Positions 1 to 10,336 are shown, counted from the stretch's first letter. The stretch is DNA of 52,837 nt from Flavobacteriales bacterium (GCA_947444925.1 CANFBW010000021.1:1-52837); one strand, 5' to 3'. Notes: generated by a model not told the origin, from the letters alone. Made by a program: numbers and translations.

Positions 1-192
1 CCAAGCAATGGGCAAATAAATTTTAGTCAGTTGGCTTTGCAAGTAAATGTATATGACCTTGCAGGAAAAATGGTGCTTCAAGCCAACAATGTTCCATCTA
101 TATTTTTAAACGAGAACTTTAGTGCTGGTTTGTATTTCATTAAGGTGCAAACTGCTGAAAATACCTATCAAGCAAAAGTGATGAAAGAGTAA
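1..192 (+). CDS. C-terminal end of a T9SS-sorted secreted protein (partial)
   Basis: An open frame runs from the window edge to TAA at 190-192, giving 63 residues. It reads as the end of a type IX secretion C-terminal domain: a VNVYDLAGKMV strand, then an NFSAGLYFIKVQT segment, then a short charged end (KVMKE). This matches the usual Por-secretion tail, in which a G-x-Y-F/I-x-K/R-V motif closes the domain. The tail directs a protein across the outer membrane and is normally cleaved during surface attachment. The functional part lies upstream of the window, so no enzyme role can be given. A strong hairpin terminator follows at 282-310. Confidence 0.8.
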   Translation, partial: PSNGQINFSQLALQVNVYDLAGKMVLQANNVPSIFLNENFSAGLYFIKVQTAENTYQAKVMKE

Positions 193-281
193 TAAAGTAC
201 AAATAAAAGCACATAATAATTGTCTGGAATGGCAGTGTAGATGTGATTTTTTTAATAGTTTGTTGGCGTATTTTTTAAGAG

Positions 282-310
282 TCCCCACAGTCAAATCTGT
301 GGGGATTTTT
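282..310 (+). terminator. Rho-independent terminator after the partial T9SS gene
   Basis: A perfect 9-bp stem, TCCCCACAG (282-290) paired with CTGTGGGGA (297-305), has a 6-nt loop and is followed by a T run at 306-310. It lies about 90 bp after the stop codon at 192. Confidence 0.85.
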
Positions 311-387
311 GTTGAGTGAAACTTAAACAAGGTTTTTAGGTATAAATTCTAACTGCATAAAATTTGAATTAAATCCACTTATTTAGA

Positions 388-2871
388 ATGAAAAAAATTA
401 CTGCTCTATTTGTCCTTTCTTTGTTGTTTTAAATAGGTAACTCGCAATTTTTGGATCAAAGTTGTTGGAATTTTGATGATCCAACCAGCCATGGTGGTTA
501 CGGTAATCTTCAGCCAGGTCAAACAGAAGCACAGAGTTTTATTGCTGGTATGTCGGGGAATTTAGACAGTATAGTGCTAGGCTTCAATTCTAACGGCAAT
601 AAAGATACCCTCTATTTTAAGTTAGAAATTTTTGAGGGAGAGGGACCCACCGGAACTAAGCTGACTAGTAAATCAGATAGTTTAATTAGTCCGTATAATT
701 TTACTTTTTTTTGCTTTAAGTTTTCCTCGCCTATAAAAACGGTTTGCGGCAAAGTATATACAATGAAATTGTCATGCACCACTATCAATAAGTTCAACCC
801 TCCAACATGGGTTAAATTGTGGGGTTGCCCATCAGGGAAACATTACTTGAATAATGATTTAGATCTCGATTTCGTTTACAATAAGCGCTTAACCACCTTT
901 AAAACCTATGTTTCAAATGCAATGGATACCATTGTTAGTGTAACAAATGGGCATGGTTGTGGCTCTGCTAGTGTTGCATTGTCTGCGAATGCAGCGTCGT
1001 GCGATATCAATTGGTATGCTGCAAGCACCGGAGGATCTCCACTGGCCACTGCCGCAACATTTAATACCCCCGTTATTTCTGCTACAACTACTTATTATGT
1101 TGCAACAAAAGCTTTTCCAAACAAAAGGAAAGCAGTTGTGGCAAACATTCACTCAATTCCGAACACAGGTTTAACATTTAATGGTGTTACGTTAATGGCA
1201 AAATTAAATGGTGCTACTTATCAGTGGTTGGATTACAATAAAAATCCAGTTGCCAATGAAACCAATCAGAGTTTTACGCCAAGCATTAGTGGATTGTATT
1301 CCTTAAAAGTGAGCAAAAATGGTTGTGTGGATAGCTCTGTGGCGGTGCCAGTAAATGTAGTGATGTCATGGAAATCAATTGATGCGGGTGATGGTTCTGT
1401 GCTTGCTATTAAGCAAGATGGAAGTATGTGGGCATGGGGATATAATGCTTACGGACAATTGGGTGATGGCACTCAAAATGATCAAAGTATCCCGTTAATG
1501 ATTGGAAATGATAAAAATTGGAAACAAGTGTCTAACTGCGCCTTTTCTGCATTGGCTTTGAAAACCGATAGTACATTATGGGCCTGGGGCGATAATTTTT
1601 ATGGTCAACTGGGCGATGGTACCTTTGACAGTAAATTATCTCCAGTAAAAGTGGGGAGTGATAAATGGACTTACATTTCGGCAGGAAGTTTCAGTAGTTT
1701 TGGAATTAAAGCCGACGGTACTTTATGGGCCTGGGGAAGTAATGCTGATGGACAATTTAATTACATTAATTCGCCTTTGAAAGTTGACAACTCAAAATGG
1801 ATTGCGATATCCGGTGGTGATAGTCATGTTTTAGGAATTAAACTCGATAGTACTTTGTGGGCGTGGGGTGAAAATTCGAATGGGCAATTGGGTGACGGCA
1901 CTTTCAATACTAGTCAAACTCCAATTCTTATCAGCAGCGCAAAATGGAAAAGTATTTCTGCGGGCAATCAATACAGCATGGCTATAAAAGCCGATGGTAC
2001 TTTATGGACGTGGGGATTTAATTATTTCGGACAGCTGGGAAATGGAGCGTCAATGGTTTCTGAAAATACGCCGGCTAAAGTTGGTGTTGATAAAACATGG
2101 ATAGCGATTAAGGCAAGTCAAAACAATCACAGTTTGGCCATCAAGAGTGATCACAGTTTGTGGGCATGGGGATACAATGGAAGCGGGCAATTGGGTGATG
2201 GCACAAAAGAGGATGCATTGAGTCCAAAAAAAATAGGGAATGATTCATGGTCTAGCATCACAGCGGGAACTGGTTTCTCGATAGGATTGCATACTTCAGG
2301 TTCTTTTTGTGCGACAGGATTTAACACACTCGGACAATTGGGTAACGGAACCAAACTGGATACCTCTAGATATGCCTGCTCAGGGAATGTGGGATGTGTT
2401 TCTCCCGATGTTTCAACGGTGTTAAGTGCTACTACTATTTCAGCAAATCAAGCGGGAGCTTATTATCAATGGATTGATTGCGCAAATGGAAATGCAGCGA
2501 TTAAAACACAAAATCAAAAAACGTTTACAATTCCTGCCAATGGATCTTATGCTGTTGTGGTATATCTCAATGGATGTTTAGATACTTCTGCCTGTGTTAC
2601 GATTAATAATTTAAGTACAGAACGGATCGTTGGTCACCAACAGGTGCTGGTGTATCCAAATCCGACTGCAGGAATTTTTACTGTTGCCAGTGCCAATGAA
2701 ATTCCGACAAGTATTAGCGTTGTCGATATTGCAGGAAGGTTGGTGTTGTCGGTAAATCCTACTAATTCGGCTAGTGCGTTAAATTTGCAAGAATTTAGCG
2801 ATGGCGTGTATTTCATCAAAGTACAAATGATGCAGGGTACTGAAATAATGAAAATACTTTTGCAGCGCTAA
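388..2871 (+). CDS. RCC1-repeat T9SS surface protein with an in-frame stop in its signal peptide
   Basis: The long open frame begins only at a TTG at 451 (806 codons). An ATG at 388 in the same frame starts a normal signal peptide (MKKITALFVLSLLF, then a stop at 430-432, then IGNSQF), so the real start is probably 388 and the gene carries a nonsense codon or a sequencing error. Counting from 451: an N-terminal region of unknown fold (1-150), Ig-like segments (about 165-300), seven RCC1-type repeats of the form WAWGxNxxGQLGDGT (about 305-640, the third degenerate), another Ig-like segment, and a T9SS C-terminal domain with VYPNPTAG near residue 730. RCC1 repeats form a beta-propeller; the surface role is unknown. 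If the stop is real, an unspliced product would lack a signal peptide. Confidence 0.85.
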
Positions 2872-2980
2872 AATATTGAACCGCGCACTATAGCCAACGC
2901 GTAATTGGTAAATAGACTTTAAGGACAGTCTTTTTATTCACCGCTTTGCTCTCTTGAGCTAATTTTTTTAACCAACAAAG

Positions 2981-3008
2981 AAGGTTATCCGAAGGGATGG
3001 CCTTTTTT
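2981..3008 (+). terminator. Rho-independent terminator after the RCC1-repeat gene
   Basis: AAGGTTATCC (2981-2990) pairs with GGATGGCCTT (2995-3004) using two G-U pairs, with a GAAG tetraloop and a T run to 3008. It lies between the convergent RCC1-repeat and acyltransferase genes. Confidence 0.75.
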
Positions 3009-3044
3009 GTTTTGAAAAAATATTAATGCTGCGATGGAATATAA

Positions 3045-4115
3045 CTAACTCGAAAATTTTTCCTTTGCATTTAAAAATTTCTTTTCAATGAAATGATAAG
3101 ACAATGCTGAAATTACTATTGTTATAGATAGAACAAGGCCATATAAAGCGACATTGAAATATGCTTTGTTGTGAATCTGCAGTAAATTGTTTCTGAAAAT
3201 AAGTTCTAAAATTATCCAATGGTACATATATAGGCCGAAGGAGATCTTGCCTAAATAATTGGGAATAGCATAATCGATGTCAATAATATTGGGGTGCGTA
3301 GAGATTATTAGAATTGAAATCGCGAAAAGTGCAGCGTACATTTCATCCGTAAAAAATGGAATATGAACAGCCGAAAACCATAAGGCAAAAGGAAGTAGTA
3401 AAAAAAAGTAACTCACTATGATGTTTCTATTTAACCAATTGATTAACCAATGTTTTTGATGGTAAAGCAAGGCGAAAATTCCTCCGGCAGCCATACAATG
3501 AAATTTAGTGCCATAAAAAAATTCGCCCAAAAAGGAATTGAGTTTTGCACTTGCAACAAAATGAGATAGGAGGGGACTCAAAAAATGAGGCAATAATGCG
3601 AAGAAAAAAAACAGAAAAACAAATACGGTTAGTAAATGTTTTTTTATTTTAAATAGCCAAGGCCATCCTAAATAAAATTGCTCTTCTACGCCAATCGACC
3701 ATACTTGCGGACTGGCTGTCCATCCTATTTTTAATGCATGTGCTACGTTGGGAAAAATTGTAAAGCACAATACTGTTGTGGTGATCGAAGGGGAATAATT
3801 CAATAAAATAAGTGACAGTATTAATACTAAATAAAACAAAGGCCATACTCTGAAAATTCTTCTTAAGTAGAATTTTTTCAAATTTATCCTATTGCAGTCC
3901 TCTCTTTCTTTCAGCAACAATATGGTGATTAAAAAACCGCTTAATGCGAAGAAAAGAATCACTGCAGTATGTTGGCCGGTAAATTTGAAAAAATCCAAAT
4001 TCAAAAAATTCTCAAATCCATATTCTTGCTTAAACATTTCAGTGTGTCCTACAATAACAATTAATGCAGCAATGGCTCTGTAACTATTTAAACCTTTGAG
4101 GTAAATTTTTTTCAT
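3045..4115 (-). CDS. Acyltransferase 3 family membrane protein (OafA/YrhL-like)
   Basis: This is a 356-residue multi-pass membrane protein. The first helix holds the family signature, R13 and H24 spaced as R-x10-H (SYRAIAALIVIVGHTE). A later W-S-I-G-V-E-E-Q-F-Y segment is also typical of the family, and about ten hydrophobic segments follow. Members move acyl groups, often acetyl, from the cytoplasm onto extracellular or envelope sugars. The acceptor here is unknown, but nearby genes act on glycans. The ATG at 4115 is the natural start because the signature begins a few residues after it. The gene stands alone: it is convergent with the RCC1 gene and divergent from the GH18 gene, with a palindromic repeat element in between. 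Confidence 0.88.
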   Translation of the reverse strand: MKKIYLKGLNSYRAIAALIVIVGHTEMFKQEYGFENFLNLDFFKFTGQHTAVILFFALSGFLITILLLKEREDCNRINLKKFYLRRIFRVWPLFYLVLILSLILLNYSPSITTTVLCFTIFPNVAHALKIGWTASPQVWSIGVEEQFYLGWPWLFKIKKHLLTVFVFLFFFFALLPHFLSPLLSHFVASAKLNSFLGEFFYGTKFHCMAAGGIFALLYHQKHWLINWLNRNIIVSYFFLLLPFALWFSAVHIPFFTDEMYAALFAISILIISTHPNIIDIDYAIPNYLGKISFGLYMYHWIILELIFRNNLLQIHNKAYFNVALYGLVLSITIVISALSYHFIEKKFLNAKEKFSS

Positions 4116-4195
4116 GTGACTTTTGAAATGAGATTTTCCAAACCTAAATTAAATTCCTGGCCTAATGGCATGAATCCTATTATTCAATTTTTTTT

Positions 4196-4402
4196 TTGAT
4201 TATCGCAATCGCACCTGTAATTTTAAGGCGATAGATCCTTCAAAGACCGAGACTTCGTTTTTCCTCTGAATCTCAAATCTCAGGAAGACAAGCCTATTCA
4301 AAACAAGTTTATTGGGAATCGGTCACATTTGTCTTCCTGAGGTACTCCGAAGGATCTATCGCCACTTGCGGAATATAAAAGGGTACACTTTCGGGTACTC
4401 AA
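4196..4402. repeat. Palindromic dispersed element, copy A (about 207 bp)
   Basis: Ends are inverted (TGATTATCG at the left, a GTACTCA-type end at the right). Inside are two inverted arms: a long arm at 4228-4290 and a short arm at 4330-4362, both ending in the GATAGATCCTTC core and a CAGGAAGACA inner end. Between them is a 39-nt loop (4291-4329). T runs flank it on both sides (10 T on the left, 7 T on the right). Copies B (10904-11110) and C (52180-52362) share the same plan. There is no reading frame inside. It occupies the gap between the divergent acyltransferase and GH18 genes, so it could affect transcription of either. I read it as a MITE/REP-like element; the family name is unknown to me. 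Confidence 0.85.
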
Positions 4403-4612
4403 TTTTTTTCTCCTTTCGCAATGAACGAATCAGTAAAGAGTAAAAATCAATAGAGTAAATTCGCCTTGACCAAAACCCGACAATTCTTTCTGTGGTATTA
4501 TTTAAATATCTGATCGTGAGTTAAATGTGTTTTTTGCGCAGTGCTTTGTAGTTTTCAAAGCTGTTTTTTTTTGTGTCGTATCTAATTTAGATCCATAACA
4601 AATACTGCAGTT

Positions 4613-6250
4613 ATGAAAAATATAAAAGCACTTTCAACGCTATGTTTACTTTTTTTATCGTTGACCATTTTTGCGCAGCGCCCAGCACTGCGTTTTGTTG
4701 GAACTGTAAAACAAAATAATGCGCCTTTAGCAGGGGTTAGGGTATACATCATGGATTCGGGAGGCATCACTTCAGAAGCACTGTCTGACGCCAAAGGAAA
4801 GTTTGAGGTCAAATCATTTTACAACAAAATATTGCTGATTCACTTTGAAAAAGAGGGCTACATTTCTTTGCATCTATATGCCAGCACGCGCTTGGTTGGT
4901 GTTACACAAGAAGAAATGGAAATGAAAATGGTCTTTGCCATGTATGCTCAACCCAAAGGTGCACTGTTGAAATTTGAAGAGCCAGTGAGCAAAATTGCCT
5001 ATGATTACACCAACAATAAATTTGATTACGATCAAATTTACGAAAAGGAAAGTCAAGGAAAGTTGAAAGCTTTGATGGCTCAAGAATCATTGCCTGAAGG
5101 TGAAATGTTGAATGCAATGCCTGCAAACAAAAAGGTCGTTATTGGTTATTTGCCCAATTGGGCTGCTTACAAAAGAAATCATTTGTTCAATCCCAGCACC
5201 ATCGACTACTCAAAATACACCATTTTAGACTATTCATTTTTTCATCCCGATGAAAATGGCATCATCAAAAGCTGTGATGAAATGGCCGACAAGATGTTGC
5301 TTGACCTAGACCATAACGTGGTGGATAGAGCGCATCAAAAGGGTGTAAAAGTGATGGTGTCTGTTGGCGGTTGGTCGCTATCCAATAAATTTTCAGCGGT
5401 CGCTGCCGATTCTTTGAAACGCTTGGTTTTTGCGAACGAATGCATTCGATTAATGAAGAAATATGATTTTGATGGTGTGGATATTGATTGGGAGTTTCCA
5501 GCATCAAAAAGAACGGGTGGCCACAAAGAAGACACGAAAAATTACACTTTATTTTTAAGAGACCTTCGCCATGCTTTGGATAGCTATGGCAAAGAAGTGC
5601 ATAAGAAAATGTTGCTTACTGCCGCCGTAGGTGCCGGAGCAGAGCATTTTGAAACCATCAACTGGGCCGAGGTAGCACCGCTTTTAGATTACGTCAACTT
5701 GATGTCATACGCATACAATGGCGTTTGGAGCGACAGGGCAGCGCACAACGCACCTTTGAGAGTGAAAAAAGATTCGACAGGCGACTGCATTGAAAGATCG
5801 GTTAACCTGCTGGTGAACAAAAATAAAGTGCCGCTGAATAAAATCAATGTGGGTTTATCTTTTTATGGAAAGGCTATAATGTTTCCCGAAGGCAAAGCGG
5901 CTTTAGGTTCCAACGCGCATTTGCACAAAAGCGACAGCACTTCTTATTTCTACAAAACAAAGGGCACGCCTCCCTATTTTGATGTTTTGATGCACAAACA
6001 ATACTTTGATGAGTACTGGGATGATGTGGCCAAGGTGCCTTATTTAATTAGCAAAGACAAGTCGATGTTTGTGTCTTTCGACAATGAAAAGTCTGTTCAA
6101 TTGAAGTGCGAATATGTCAATACAATTGGTGCAGCAGGAGTTATTATTTGGGAGATTTCAAACGATTTTGTGGAATCAGAAACAGAATCGGGTAAAGTTA
6201 AAAATACTCCCTTGGCAGATATGGCCGCAAAGGTTTTAAATGGAAAGTGA
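4613..6250 (+). CDS. Secreted GH18 family glycosidase (chitinase-like) with N-terminal carboxypeptidase-regulatory-like domain
   Basis: This 545-residue protein begins with a signal peptide (about 1-22, ending IFAQ). Residues 25-110 resemble a carboxypeptidase regulatory-like beta-sandwich (GVRVYIMDSGG...SDAKGKFEV). From about residue 150 it is a GH18 TIM barrel: a VVIGYLPNWAAY first strand, an SVGGWS strand, and the catalytic motif DGVDIDWE at D287-E294, with E294 as the expected acid. All four acidic positions of DxxDxDxE are present. GH18 enzymes cut chitin or related N-acetylglucosamine polymers by substrate-assisted catalysis. No T9SS tail is visible (the protein ends KVLNGK), so it probably stays in the periplasm or leaves another way. 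It appears to be a single-gene unit. Confidence 0.92.
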   Translation: MKNIKALSTLCLLFLSLTIFAQRPALRFVGTVKQNNAPLAGVRVYIMDSGGITSEALSDAKGKFEVKSFYNKILLIHFEKEGYISLHLYASTRLVGVTQEEMEMKMVFAMYAQPKGALLKFEEPVSKIAYDYTNNKFDYDQIYEKESQGKLKALMAQESLPEGEMLNAMPANKKVVIGYLPNWAAYKRNHLFNPSTIDYSKYTILDYSFFHPDENGIIKSCDEMADKMLLDLDHNVVDRAHQKGVKVMVSVGGWSLSNKFSAVAADSLKRLVFANECIRLMKKYDFDGVDIDWEFPASKRTGGHKEDTKNYTLFLRDLRHALDSYGKEVHKKMLLTAAVGAGAEHFETINWAEVAPLLDYVNLMSYAYNGVWSDRAAHNAPLRVKKDSTGDCIERSVNLLVNKNKVPLNKINVGLSFYGKAIMFPEGKAALGSNAHLHKSDSTSYFYKTKGTPPYFDVLMHKQYFDEYWDDVAKVPYLISKDKSMFVSFDNEKSVQLKCEYVNTIGAAGVIIWEISNDFVESETESGKVKNTPLADMAAKVLNGK

Positions 6251-6902
6251 GATAGACAGCAATGTAGGAGTGATTTAAAAGTTGAACGTTTTGCTATTGC
6301 TGCAATTTGTGATTTTTAATTGAGGATTGGGCTGCATGAAATACCTTAGTTAGGAATACACCAATTTCTGTTTTTGTCCTTGGGTAAGGGTTATTTACAT
6401 TGCTGTGTTTGCCAAGTAAAAATCCCCTTTGTAAAGCAGTGCTATGTCATTGAAATCATAAAATGTCAATACATTCTAAGGAGGCGCAAATGAAAGGTGC
6501 TTTTGTGTTTCATTGCTTCAATATACAATAACGTCGTATAGAATTAAAAGATGGATGGCGCATTATTTTCTTGTAAAATGTAAAAATATGCTGTCGGCTA
6601 TTTCAAGAAATCACTTTCATTTCCTTCTTAAAATTCTTCGCGACGCAGTTTTTATTTTCTTTTTGCGACAAAATATCTTGTGATCTAAGAGCATTATTTT
6701 GAATTATAGATCTCAAACAGCAATCTTTTTTTTGCAATGAATTCAGGCATTTGTATAAAATGCTTAGTGTGTCTTAAGTGTAAATCGAATATGTGTAAGT
6801 AGTTGTCGATCAGTTGTTTATGAGTTAATTTGTTTTGTATTCACTTTTTTTTTGCTGACATTCACTACAACCTAAACTAAGTTTTATTTAAAACAACGTA
6901 CT
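6251..6902. other. Gene-free stretch between the GH18 and GH16 genes
   Basis: These 652 bp are AT-rich and hold no open frame of credible length, no RNA gene and no clear hairpin terminator. A 13-codon frame after an AAGGAGG at 6478-6484 (ATG at 6490) is too short to call. Nothing else could be supported. Confidence 0.6.
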
Positions 6903-9380
6903 ATGATTTCTATGAAGCCTTTTTTTGACACGTTCGCAAAGAGTGTGTATTTTAAATTGACATGTGTCACTTTTCTTTTGATGTTTATTTTTTCGCTTGG
7001 GCACGCGCAGTGCTCGCAATTGGTTTGGTCGGATGAATTCAATGGCAGCAGTTTGGATTTGTCAAAATGGAGCTATCAAATTGGAAATGGAACCAACGAC
7101 GGTTTTGATGTGGGTTGGGGGAATCAAGAAAGTGAATATTACACCAGTCGTCCAGAAAACGTAAATGTAACAGGAGGTAATTTGGTCATTACAGCGCGTG
7201 CTGAAAATTACTTGGGGGCGCAATTTACGAGCGGTAGAGTGAGGTCGTTGGGGAAAGGCGATTGGTTGTATGGCTCCTTTGAAGCCCGTATTAAAGTTCC
7301 TGAACCTTTTCAGGATTCTCGCTTGTGGCCGGCGTTTTGGATGTTGCCAAATACAAATACGTGGCCACATACGGGTGAAATTGACATCATGGAAACAGGA
7401 AATATTGGCAATGAGTGGAAATACAATGGCACGATTCATTATTATGCTGGGGGCAATCAAGCAAGTGGAACTGGCGGAGCGACAATCAACACCAGCACGC
7501 AACCTGTTGGAGATTTGTCGAAAGATTTTCATGTTTATCGCATGGATTGGGCGCCTAATTCGATAAAGTTTTTTGTCGACAACATTCAAATTGGGGCAAC
7601 CATGTCATCGGGTACAACAATAGCAGGAGCGTGGCCATTCGACGGCAACAATAAATTTTATATTATTTTAAATATGGCGATTAATGGCTGGTTTCCTGGT
7701 GCTGCAGCGCCAAATAAAGCGCGTTATCCCTTGAGTATGTTGGTAGATTATGTGCGTGTGTACAGTACGCCTTCAGCGGTTCAAATTACTGGCGATGCCA
7801 AAGTTTTGCAAGGTGAACATGGCGTGAAATACGCGGTGCCATACGTTGCCGGAAATTCATACAGTTGGGCACTTCCTAGCGGCGCTACCATTGTTTCTGG
7901 CGCAGGGACCAATCAAATTACGGTGGATTATGGCGCCAATGCGGTGAGTGGAAATGTGTCGCTTACCATAACACCATCGGGAGGCAATTGTACTCCTTCA
8001 ACATCAATTTTACCCGTATCTGTGGTGCCAAAATCATGTACCATGATATTGAATGACTTTGAGGGACCAAGCACCAGAAATTTAGGTTTTAATTTTTCTA
8101 CAGGGTGGTTGAACCGGACGAGCACCACATCCAATTCATGGCCTAATGGAACTTTTGACAATCCTTCTAAAACACCACCAAACACTTCTAATTTGGTGGC
8201 GAAGTATGAACGAAATGGTGGCGCACAATATGATGTTTTGGCCTACAATGACATTGTGATTGGAAATGCAGATGCATATAAAGGAGGTGCTTCTAATTTT
8301 AATATGTTGGTGCGATCAGATGCGCCTGCAGGCACAACGGTGATGATTCAATTGGAAAATCGATTGAAAACGCCAAAAGGATGGCCCAATGGCATACACA
8401 GTAGATACACAGCTGTTACTGGAGCTCCTAATACTTGGGTGAATTTAAAATTCACTTTGCTTGATGCTCCTGATATTACGGCACAAGGAGATTCGGTGAA
8501 TCAAATTGTGCTTTTGTTTGATCCGATTTCTTACCATAACAATACCTATTATTTTGATGATTTTAAATCGGTGGGGAACACTCCTGGCTCCGATGCCATC
8601 ACCGGAAAAATTGCGCCTTGTGAAAGTGAACTTGGTGTGAGTTATACAGTAAAGGGATATGCCGCATCAGTGTTTAATTGGACCAGTCCGAACGGAAGTA
8701 CGATTGCATCAGGGCAGGGAAGCAAAACCATCGCGGTCAATTGGGGCAAAACAAGCGGAAATGTTTCAGTAGTAGAAACCAGCGCTGTGAATTGTGTTGG
8801 AGCTGCAAAGAATTTGTCTGTGGGTTTAGTGCCTTGTATTGTCGTTGCAAATTTTAGTGCAAATAATGTAGTTGCATGCATCAGTGCGCCTGTGGTTTTT
8901 ACCAATAAATCAACGGGATTGGTAGGCAACGAAACCTACTTGTGGAATTTTGGTGCCAATGCCTCACCCGCTACCGCGAATACGGCCGGACCGCACACAG
9001 TGACTTATTCAGCGGAGGGACAAAAAACGGTGTCTTTGTCAATAAATGGGGGATCGCCTATGACTTCAAAATCAAATTATATCACTGTTACAAAATGCAT
9101 TAATGGGATAGAAGAAAATCGTTCGTTTTCTAATCTGCAGGTCTTTCCAAATCCAGCAAGCGACGAATTAAATGTAAAGTTGTATTCCTATGAAAAGGCG
9201 GAGTTTGTGCTGAGTATCAGCAATACTTTGTCGCAAGAAATTGTGCGCATTAAAAAGGATATGGAAATTGGTGAAACGACGCTTCCTATTGCACTTCACG
9301 ACTTAGAAAATGGAATGTATTTTCTTACCGTACGAAAGGGCAATGAAAGTGTGGTGACACAAATTGTACTTCTGAAATAG
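6903..9380 (+). CDS. GH16 family beta-glucanase-like T9SS-sorted enzyme with PKD-like modules
   Basis: This 825-residue secreted protein has a signal peptide in about its first 36 residues (ending GHAQ; an ATG at 6912 could also start it). The GH16 domain spans about 37-290. It opens with LVWSDEFNGSSLDLSKW and holds the catalytic EIDIME at E159-E164 (nucleophile, helper Asp, acid/base). It is followed by an Ig/PKD-like segment (295-375), a beta-sandwich that resembles a carbohydrate-binding domain (about 380-560), two more PKD-like segments, and a T9SS tail starting LQVFPNPAS. GH16 enzymes cut beta-1,3/1,4-glucans or galactans; laminarin-type substrates are likely, but the sequence alone does not settle this. 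The neighbouring GH18 gene suggests scavenging of algal or fungal glycans. Confidence 0.93.
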   Translation: MISMKPFFDTFAKSVYFKLTCVTFLLMFIFSLGHAQCSQLVWSDEFNGSSLDLSKWSYQIGNGTNDGFDVGWGNQESEYYTSRPENVNVTGGNLVITARAENYLGAQFTSGRVRSLGKGDWLYGSFEARIKVPEPFQDSRLWPAFWMLPNTNTWPHTGEIDIMETGNIGNEWKYNGTIHYYAGGNQASGTGGATINTSTQPVGDLSKDFHVYRMDWAPNSIKFFVDNIQIGATMSSGTTIAGAWPFDGNNKFYIILNMAINGWFPGAAAPNKARYPLSMLVDYVRVYSTPSAVQITGDAKVLQGEHGVKYAVPYVAGNSYSWALPSGATIVSGAGTNQITVDYGANAVSGNVSLTITPSGGNCTPSTSILPVSVVPKSCTMILNDFEGPSTRNLGFNFSTGWLNRTSTTSNSWPNGTFDNPSKTPPNTSNLVAKYERNGGAQYDVLAYNDIVIGNADAYKGGASNFNMLVRSDAPAGTTVMIQLENRLKTPKGWPNGIHSRYTAVTGAPNTWVNLKFTLLDAPDITAQGDSVNQIVLLFDPISYHNNTYYFDDFKSVGNTPGSDAITGKIAPCESELGVSYTVKGYAASVFNWTSPNGSTIASGQGSKTIAVNWGKTSGNVSVVETSAVNCVGAAKNLSVGLVPCIVVANFSANNVVACISAPVVFTNKSTGLVGNETYLWNFGANASPATANTAGPHTVTYSAEGQKTVSLSINGGSPMTSKSNYITVTKCINGIEENRSFSNLQVFPNPASDELNVKLYSYEKAEFVLSISNTLSQEIVRIKKDMEIGETTLPIALHDLENGMYFLTVRKGNESVVTQIVLLK

Positions 9381-9396
9381 AGTGAAATTAGCCTTG

Positions 9397-9469
9397 CACC
9401 TTTTGTAAATTGAAACAGTGCGTGAAGTATTCGCGCATCGTTTGGTTTGCAAAAGGTGTTTGCTTTTTA
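9397..9469 (+). terminator. Possible long-loop terminator after the GH16 gene
   Basis: CACCTTTTGTAAA (9397-9409) can pair with TTTGCAAAAGGTG (9446-9458) with one G-U pair, and a TTTTTAT tail follows at 9464. The 36-nt loop makes this a weak call. Confidence 0.35.
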
Positions 9470-9600
9470 TAGTGATCACGTAAATGTGTTTGTTGTTTTT
9501 ACGAACTTATACCTCGGATCAAACAGCTGCGGATTTCCAATATGGTGCACCACAAAGTTCATTACAGTATAAGTTGTAACTTTGCTAAAAGCAATGTGAT

Positions 9601-10239
9601 ATGAATACGAAGGTGGACTTTTATTTTAATGCGGCGGAGCAATGGCAAGAAGAATCGAAGCATTTGAGATTGATTCTGTTGGATTGTGGGTTGGACGAAG
9701 AATTGAAATGGGGAGTGCCATGTTATACTTTTCATAAAAAAAACATTGTTTTAATTCATGCCTTTAAAAACTATTGTGCACTGCTTTTTCATAAAGGGGT
9801 ATTGCTCAGTGATGAGAAGGGCATTCTAATTCAACAAACCAAAAATGTGCAATCGGCGCGTCAAATTCGCTTCACGTCTGTGAAAGAAATTGCAAAACTT
9901 CAGCTTGTTGTGAAGGCCTACGTTTTTGAAGCTATTGAAGTGGAACGTGCCGGATTGAAAGTTGAAATTAAAAAAATCAGTGTGCAAGATGTGCCTGAAG
10001 AGTTGCAAAATATGTTCAAAGAAAACGCTGTTTTGAAAACTGCTTTTGACGGATTAACGCCAGGTAGGCAAAGAGCTTATTTCCTTTATTTTGGGGAGCC
10101 CAAACAGGCCAAGACGAGGCAGACGCGTGTTGAAAAATATATGCCACGAATACTAAAAGGAAAAGGTTTGAACGATTGTATTTGCGGACTTTCAAAAAGA
10201 ATGCCCAATTGCGACGGTTCACACAAGATGTTAGAATAG
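9601..10239 (+). CDS. DUF1801/YdeI-like protein with a C-terminal CDGSH iron-sulfur motif
   Basis: This is a 212-residue cytoplasmic protein. Residues 10-110 resemble the DUF1801 (YdhG-like) fold, with ELKWGVPCYTF and NIVLIHAFKNYCALLFHKG. Residues 125-185 resemble the YdeI/OmpD-associated helical segment (VPEELQNMF...LTPGRQRAYFLYF...TRVEKYMPRIL). The last 20 residues hold C193, C195, C204 and H208 in CxC-x2-S-x3-P-x-CDGSH, the exact three-Cys/one-His pattern that binds a 2Fe-2S cluster in mitoNEET-type CDGSH proteins. The function is unknown; a redox or metal-sensing role is an inference from the motif. It is flanked by gaps of about 220 bp and 97 bp and looks monocistronic. Confidence 0.85.
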   Translation: MNTKVDFYFNAAEQWQEESKHLRLILLDCGLDEELKWGVPCYTFHKKNIVLIHAFKNYCALLFHKGVLLSDEKGILIQQTKNVQSARQIRFTSVKEIAKLQLVVKAYVFEAIEVERAGLKVEIKKISVQDVPEELQNMFKENAVLKTAFDGLTPGRQRAYFLYFGEPKQAKTRQTRVEKYMPRILKGKGLNDCICGLSKRMPNCDGSHKMLE

Positions 10240-10336
10240 GGCAGTCAAGCTTATCTTAAATTCATTAGAAAGTGAATTGGTGCAAAGGCATTTTTGTAAT
10301 TGTAATAGTTTGGTTCAATTATAATAAAGGTCCATT

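Noticed and set aside
6478-6531. AAGGAGG followed by a 13-codon frame
   Set aside because: Too short to support, and Shine-Dalgarno sequences are little used in this phylum.
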